64,000 nt of DNA from Triparma columacea (lineage: Eukaryota > Sar > Bolidophyceae > Parmales > Triparmaceae): contig BRYA01000003.1 in the NCBI GenBank assembly GCA_030267965.1, positions 1-64,000 of the forward strand. Direction: 5' to 3'. The translations under genes and the position numbers were made by a program. This document shows, one piece after another, positions 60,209 to 64,000 of the stretch (its first letter is position 1; every line of letters begins with the position of its first letter). The notes under the pieces are model-generated. The model saw only the letters and a list, made by a program, of their open reading frames with translations, ran no database searches and had not been told where the DNA came from.

Positions 60209-63200
60209 ATGTTTCAGAGAAAGTCGTCCCAGCAGGGCACAGAGATGGTGCTTATGTCCGATGACGTCGGCGTGAGTCTCGGTTCCGACTCCCCCGATGA
60301 CTCTGCCATGGAAACAAGTCTATTTTCGACCAGCGGCCGTGGACTTATCGTTGATCAGCTCGTCCAGGCTGGGACGTTCGTCCTAGACAAGAGGGCGCAG
60401 GGGGTCGAAGATCACAAGGCGGACGTGGACATCGAGTCGGGCATCAAGACCAAGGAAATCAAGGAGACTGCCAAGCTGGGGACCATGTTCGGGGTGGTGA
60501 GTGATGAGGAGGTTTGGGAGTTGGAGGGGGTCAAGGACAAAGGAGGGGTTTGGAGGCAAGGGAGGGGTTGTGAGAGGGACAAGGGGGCGGGCAGGATAAG
60601 CCTTGCCTCACCTCTTCTGATTGTAATGCATCTCCTCTCCCGCTTGTTGCCTCTCTCTTCCAACTTACCCCCCCTCCCCCGCCCCTCTCCATCTCTCCCA
60701 CGCAGTACCTCCCCTGCATGCAGAACATCCTCGGGGTGATCCTCTTCCTCCGCCTCCCCTTCATCACCGCCCAGGCTGGGACCATCCAGGCCACCGCAAT
60801 CGTCCTCATCTGCGTCACCTCAACCTTCCTCACGTCCCTCTCCCTCTCCGCCATTGCCACCAACGGCACCATCCAGGCCGGCGGTCCCTACTACGTGATA
60901 TCCCGGAACCTCGGCGTCGAGGTCGGGGGGGCCCTCGGCATCCTCTTCTACCTCGGCACCACCTGCGCGGCCTCCATGTACATCCTCGGAGCCGTGGAGG
61001 CCTTCCAGACGGGCTTCGACCTCAAGGACCAGTTCGCCTGGGACACGCAGATCGAGAGCCTCATCCTCATGTTCTGCGTCAGCTTCACCTGCTACGTCGG
61101 GGTGAAGTTCGTCAACATGTCAGCCACAGTCTTCCTCGCAGTCGTCTTCATATCCATTTTCTGCCTTTGCCTAGGCGTCGTTCTATTCTCCGCCGACAAG
61201 TTCGACGGCGACCTGACTTCTGCCGCCCGTGTTTCCAACGACAACATAAACTCCGCTTACCAGGAGGACCCTGACACTGGCATCACCCCCTCTTTCTTCT
61301 CCCTCCTCGCCCTCTTCTACCCCTCCGTCACCGGAATAATGGCCGGATCAAACCGCTCCGCTGTCCTCGCCAACCCTGGCCGCTCCATCCCCACCGGCAC
61401 AATCGGTGCCATAACTTGTACCACTTGCATGTACATCTTCGTTGTGTGGTTGTTTGGAACCTCACTCTCACGCGAGGCGCTCATTGCAGACAAGGTGAGG
61501 GCTAGGGCAAGACTAGGCCAGCTCGTTCGTCATCCGCTGACTCCCCCCCATCTCATCCACCGACGCTCTCTCCTCTCGCTACCCTGCTTCTCTCGCCACC
61601 CTCGCTTTCTTTCTCCTGCCACCCTCGCCCACAGCTCATTGTCACCGCCGTCGCCTACCCTCATGAACTCATCGTCAAGGTCGGGATCATCATGAGCTGC
61701 GTCGGCGCCGGCCTCCAGAGCATGTGCGGGGCCCCCCGTCTGCTCGCCGCCATCGCCGAGGACGACTCCATCCCCTTCCTCCGCCCCTTTGCCCCCCCCA
61801 CCCCCTCCTCGGAACCCTCCAGGGCCCTCTGGCTGACCTGGGCCATCGCGAGCCTCCCAGTGCTGGCGGGAAACCTGGACTTCATCACACCCATCATCAC
61901 CCTCTTCTTCCTCCTCATGTACGCCGGCGTCAACTTCAGCTGCTTCGTGCTGTCCATCCTCAAAGCCCCAGGGTTCAGGCCTAGCTTCAAGTACTTCCAC
62001 TGGTCGGCCAGCCTCCTCGGCGCCATTTGGTGCGTTGGTCTTGGCCTCGTGATCTCCATGCCCGTAACCCTCATCGCCATGGTCCTTTTCTTCCTTCTCT
62101 ACATTTACATCAGGAGGCAGGGGGCCGTGAAGGACTGGGGAGACGCAGTCAGAGGGCTGAGGTACGGCATCGCCAGGGACGAGCTCCTCGCTCTCTCCGT
62201 CAAGGACAACTTCCACGCCAAGAACTGGCGCCCTCAGCTCCTCACTCTCCTTGACATTGACGACAACGGGAACCCCAAGTCCCCCCAGCTCATCTCACTC
62301 GTGAGCCAGCTGAAGAAGGGCAGGGGTCTTACCATGGTCGCGAGCATCCTCAAGGGCAACGTCTTGGACAAGGAGGTTTGCGAGAGGGCCAGGGACGCTT
62401 ACTCCATCCTCAGGCTCCACATGAAGAACGAGGGCTGCAAGGGCTTCGTCGAAGTCATCCCTTCCAACGCCCCCACCTCCGAGGCCACTTGGGGCGCCGC
62501 CATCCACAGCGGGCTCGGCCCCCTCAGCCCCAACGCCATCCTCATGGCTTGGCCTGAGGACTGGGAGAAGGGGAAAAACTCGGAGGAGCTCGTCACCACG
62601 CTCAAGGGCCTCACCAACCTCAACAAGGCCATCATGATCATGAAGGGCGGCACCAACTACCCTTGCGACAGGCAGAGGCTTGAGGGGGGCACGATTGACA
62701 TTTGGTGGGTTGTCCACGATGGCGGCCTCCTCCTCCTTCTCCCTTACCTCATCAGTCAGCACAAGGTCTGGAGGAACAAGGGGAAGCTCAGGCTCTTTGC
62801 CGTCTTGACTAACCCCAAGGAGAACCCTGTCACCGTGGAGGCCGCTCTGAAGAAGCACTTGCTGGAGGTCAGGATTGCTGCCGAGATTTTCACCGTTGAT
62901 CTCTCGGACACCAACATCGCGGGCGACATGAGGCACGTTTACAGCAAGACCGTTGACATGCAGAAGAGGAGGGAGCTCTTGAGGGCCCTCGAAAACCCCT
63001 CAACAATGAGTCAAGTCGCTAGACACAGCTTGGCAGAGGAGACGAGCCACAAGACGATCGCGGAGGTCTTCAGTGGGTTCGGTTTCAGCGAGAGGGCCAC
63101 CGCCAAGGAGGTCCAGTCCACCCCGCTCATGGAGGAGAACAAAAAGGCCGACGAGGTCAAGGCGAAGGAGGTCGCCAAGAAGATGAACGTCGACGAGGCC

Positions 63201-63404
63201 CGCATGAAAACCGCCGTCGCCTTCAACCGCTGCATCATGCAGTACAGCTCAGAGAGCGACCTTGTCGTCACCAACCTGCCCCTAATGAGGAGCGTCGAGC
63301 ACGCGACCGACTTCTGCGGATACGTCGACGTCATGCTTGAGGGTGTCAAGTGCGCCCTCCTCGTTAGGGGAGCGGGACAGGAGGTCGTCACCACCTACGG
63401 TTAA
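60209..63404 (+). CDS. SLC12 cation-chloride cotransporter, K-Cl (KCC)-like
   Basis: Three exons in phase 0: 60209-60496, 60706-61494 and 61635-63404, giving 948 residues. A hydrophilic N-terminus (about 95 residues) precedes about twelve membrane helices. KCC-like motifs: NILGVILFLRLPFITAQAG, PYYVISRNLGVEVGGALGIL, FYLGTTCAASMYILGAVEAF, FYPSVTGIMAGSNRSA, CVGAGLQSMCGAPRLLAAIA and FSCFVLSILKAPGFRP. The long cytosolic C-domain includes LDIDDNGNPKSPQLISLVSQ and KGGTNYPCDRQRLEGGTIDI, and ends ALLVRGAGQEVVTTYG as in KCCs. It couples chloride movement to potassium (and perhaps sodium) for volume or ion control at the plasma membrane or vacuole. The PYY motif with the R-N-L-G sequence favours KCC over NKCC. 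Confidence 0.93.
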
Positions 63405-63521
63405 GATTTAATCAACCGGGGGTACTGGTAAGGATCTAGGAAGTTGAAAGTACAGGCATTATAAAAAAGTAATATAGCAAAAGTAGATCGGATAAGATCA
63501 AAAAGTTTAAGTATTACCCCC

Positions 63522-64000
63522 CTACACGATGACACCCCCCTTACCAGACATTTCCATCTTGGCTGGAACCTCGCCCTTAGGGACCCGCAGCCTTCTTCTC
63601 CTGTTGAAGATGCCAACGACAGCGGCAGCCCCGATGAAGCCCACACCAGAGACAGCCCCAATGTTTGCTGTCTTGAGTGGAACACTGTGATGTGAAGATG
63701 CGGCATTCTGGAATTCAGAAGCGGGGATTCCTGCACCCTCAAGGATCACAGTTTCGCCTCCGAACTTGGAGGTGGCAGTCCCGGAAACTCCACTCCACTG
63801 ACCCGCCCCCCCTTTGTCAAAGGGAAAGCAATCCATGTCCACGTTCATGCTGTAAGGGATCCAGCAATATCCCGATTTCATATTTGCATCCTTGCACCAC
63901 TGTTGGGCTTGAAAGTTGTTTGACAATCCATTAGCCTTGCTCTTGCAGCCATCAGGACTCCACACATCGAATACAAGATCGCCCTGACCTTCTGCACACG
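63522..64000 (-). CDS. C-terminal part of a type I membrane protein (partial)
   Basis: The frame is open to the window edge; its 5' end lies beyond 64000. The visible 159 residues begin CAEGQGDLVFDVWSPDGCK and contain six Cys in a secreted-type context (QQWCKDANMKSGYCWIPY, MDCFPFDKGG). Near the C-terminus is one membrane helix (NIGAVSGVGFIGAAAVVGIF), a basic stop-transfer (NRRRRLRVPKG) and a short cytosolic tail. The family is not recognised. It is a probable surface or endomembrane glycoprotein, convergent with the SLC12 gene (117-base spacer). Confidence 0.7.
   Translation of the reverse strand, partial: CAEGQGDLVFDVWSPDGCKSKANGLSNNFQAQQWCKDANMKSGYCWIPYSMNVDMDCFPFDKGGAGQWSGVSGTATSKFGGETVILEGAGIPASEFQNAASSHHSVPLKTANIGAVSGVGFIGAAAVVGIFNRRRRLRVPKGEVPAKMEMSGKGGVIV

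Noticed and set aside
1..64000. CRISPR array, prophage, bacterial operon or defence system
   Set aside because: Repeats here are coding or microsatellite in nature, introns are common, and gene content is eukaryotic throughout.

Overview
The window is nuclear DNA of a eukaryote, most likely a photosynthetic stramenopile; a Parmales/bolidophyte alga such as Triparma is my best guess. That placement is inference. It rests on short introns with GTGAG/GTAAG donors, GC-rich exons between AT-rich spacers, two proteins with a signal peptide followed at once by Phe (the SAF-type plastid presequence of red-lineage secondary plastids), class II aldolase, a selenoprotein, and BspA-type and GCC2/GCC3-type surface proteins. 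Many neighbouring genes are divergent or convergent, with short spacers. Exon borders given here were read by eye; all joins quoted keep reading phase.

Layout. 0.1-6.3 kb (-): multi-START membrane protein. 7.0-9.4 kb (-): Cys-rich protein followed by six further copies of its last exon. 9.9-11.2 kb (+): predicted plastid membrane protein. 11.5-17.6 kb (+): 1832-residue beta-helix/GCC2-GCC3 membrane protein. 17.9-19.6 kb (-): MIF-like protein and BspA-like LRR protein. 20.0-21.4 kb (+): ABHD13/Bem46 hydrolase running into a gap. 21.5-24.6 kb (-): second beta-helix receptor-like protein. 24.8-27.5 kb (+): FAD glycerol-3-phosphate dehydrogenase. 27.6-30.2 kb (-): unknown protein and ribosomal protein bL34. 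30.3-31.3 kb (+): GTP cyclohydrolase I. 32.1-36.3 kb: TLC protein (+), PEX12 (-), 16-finger C2H2 protein (+). 36.6-40.3 kb: V-ATPase subunit c (+), class II aldolase with a hydrophobic tail (-), MoaD/MOCS2A (+). 40.4-44.5 kb (-): kinesin-9-like motor and ankyrin protein. 44.8-53.5 kb (+): a giant protein with a degenerate cytidine deaminase domain, SAM, EF-hand and about 26 Tudor-like repeats. 53.7-55.9 kb: TPR protein (+), two-TM protein (-). 56.1-56.6 kb (+): thioredoxin-fold protein with three in-frame UGA codons in its active site. 56.9-59.8 kb (-): diacylglycerol kinase with a hidden N-terminal membrane exon. 60.2-63.4 kb (+): SLC12 cation-chloride cotransporter. 63.5-64.0 kb (-): 3' end of a membrane protein cut by the window edge.

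There is no operon or single-pathway cluster; this is ordinary gene-dense nuclear sequence. The most striking items are the candidate U-G-U-U selenoprotein, the giant Tudor-array protein with a catalytically broken deaminase domain, the amplified Cys-rich exon array, and the unrecognised exon joining the diacylglycerol kinase to a membrane anchor. Three runs of N (11271-11300, 21431-21462, 52156-52160) interrupt the sequence; the second truncates one gene and the third breaks the frame of another.
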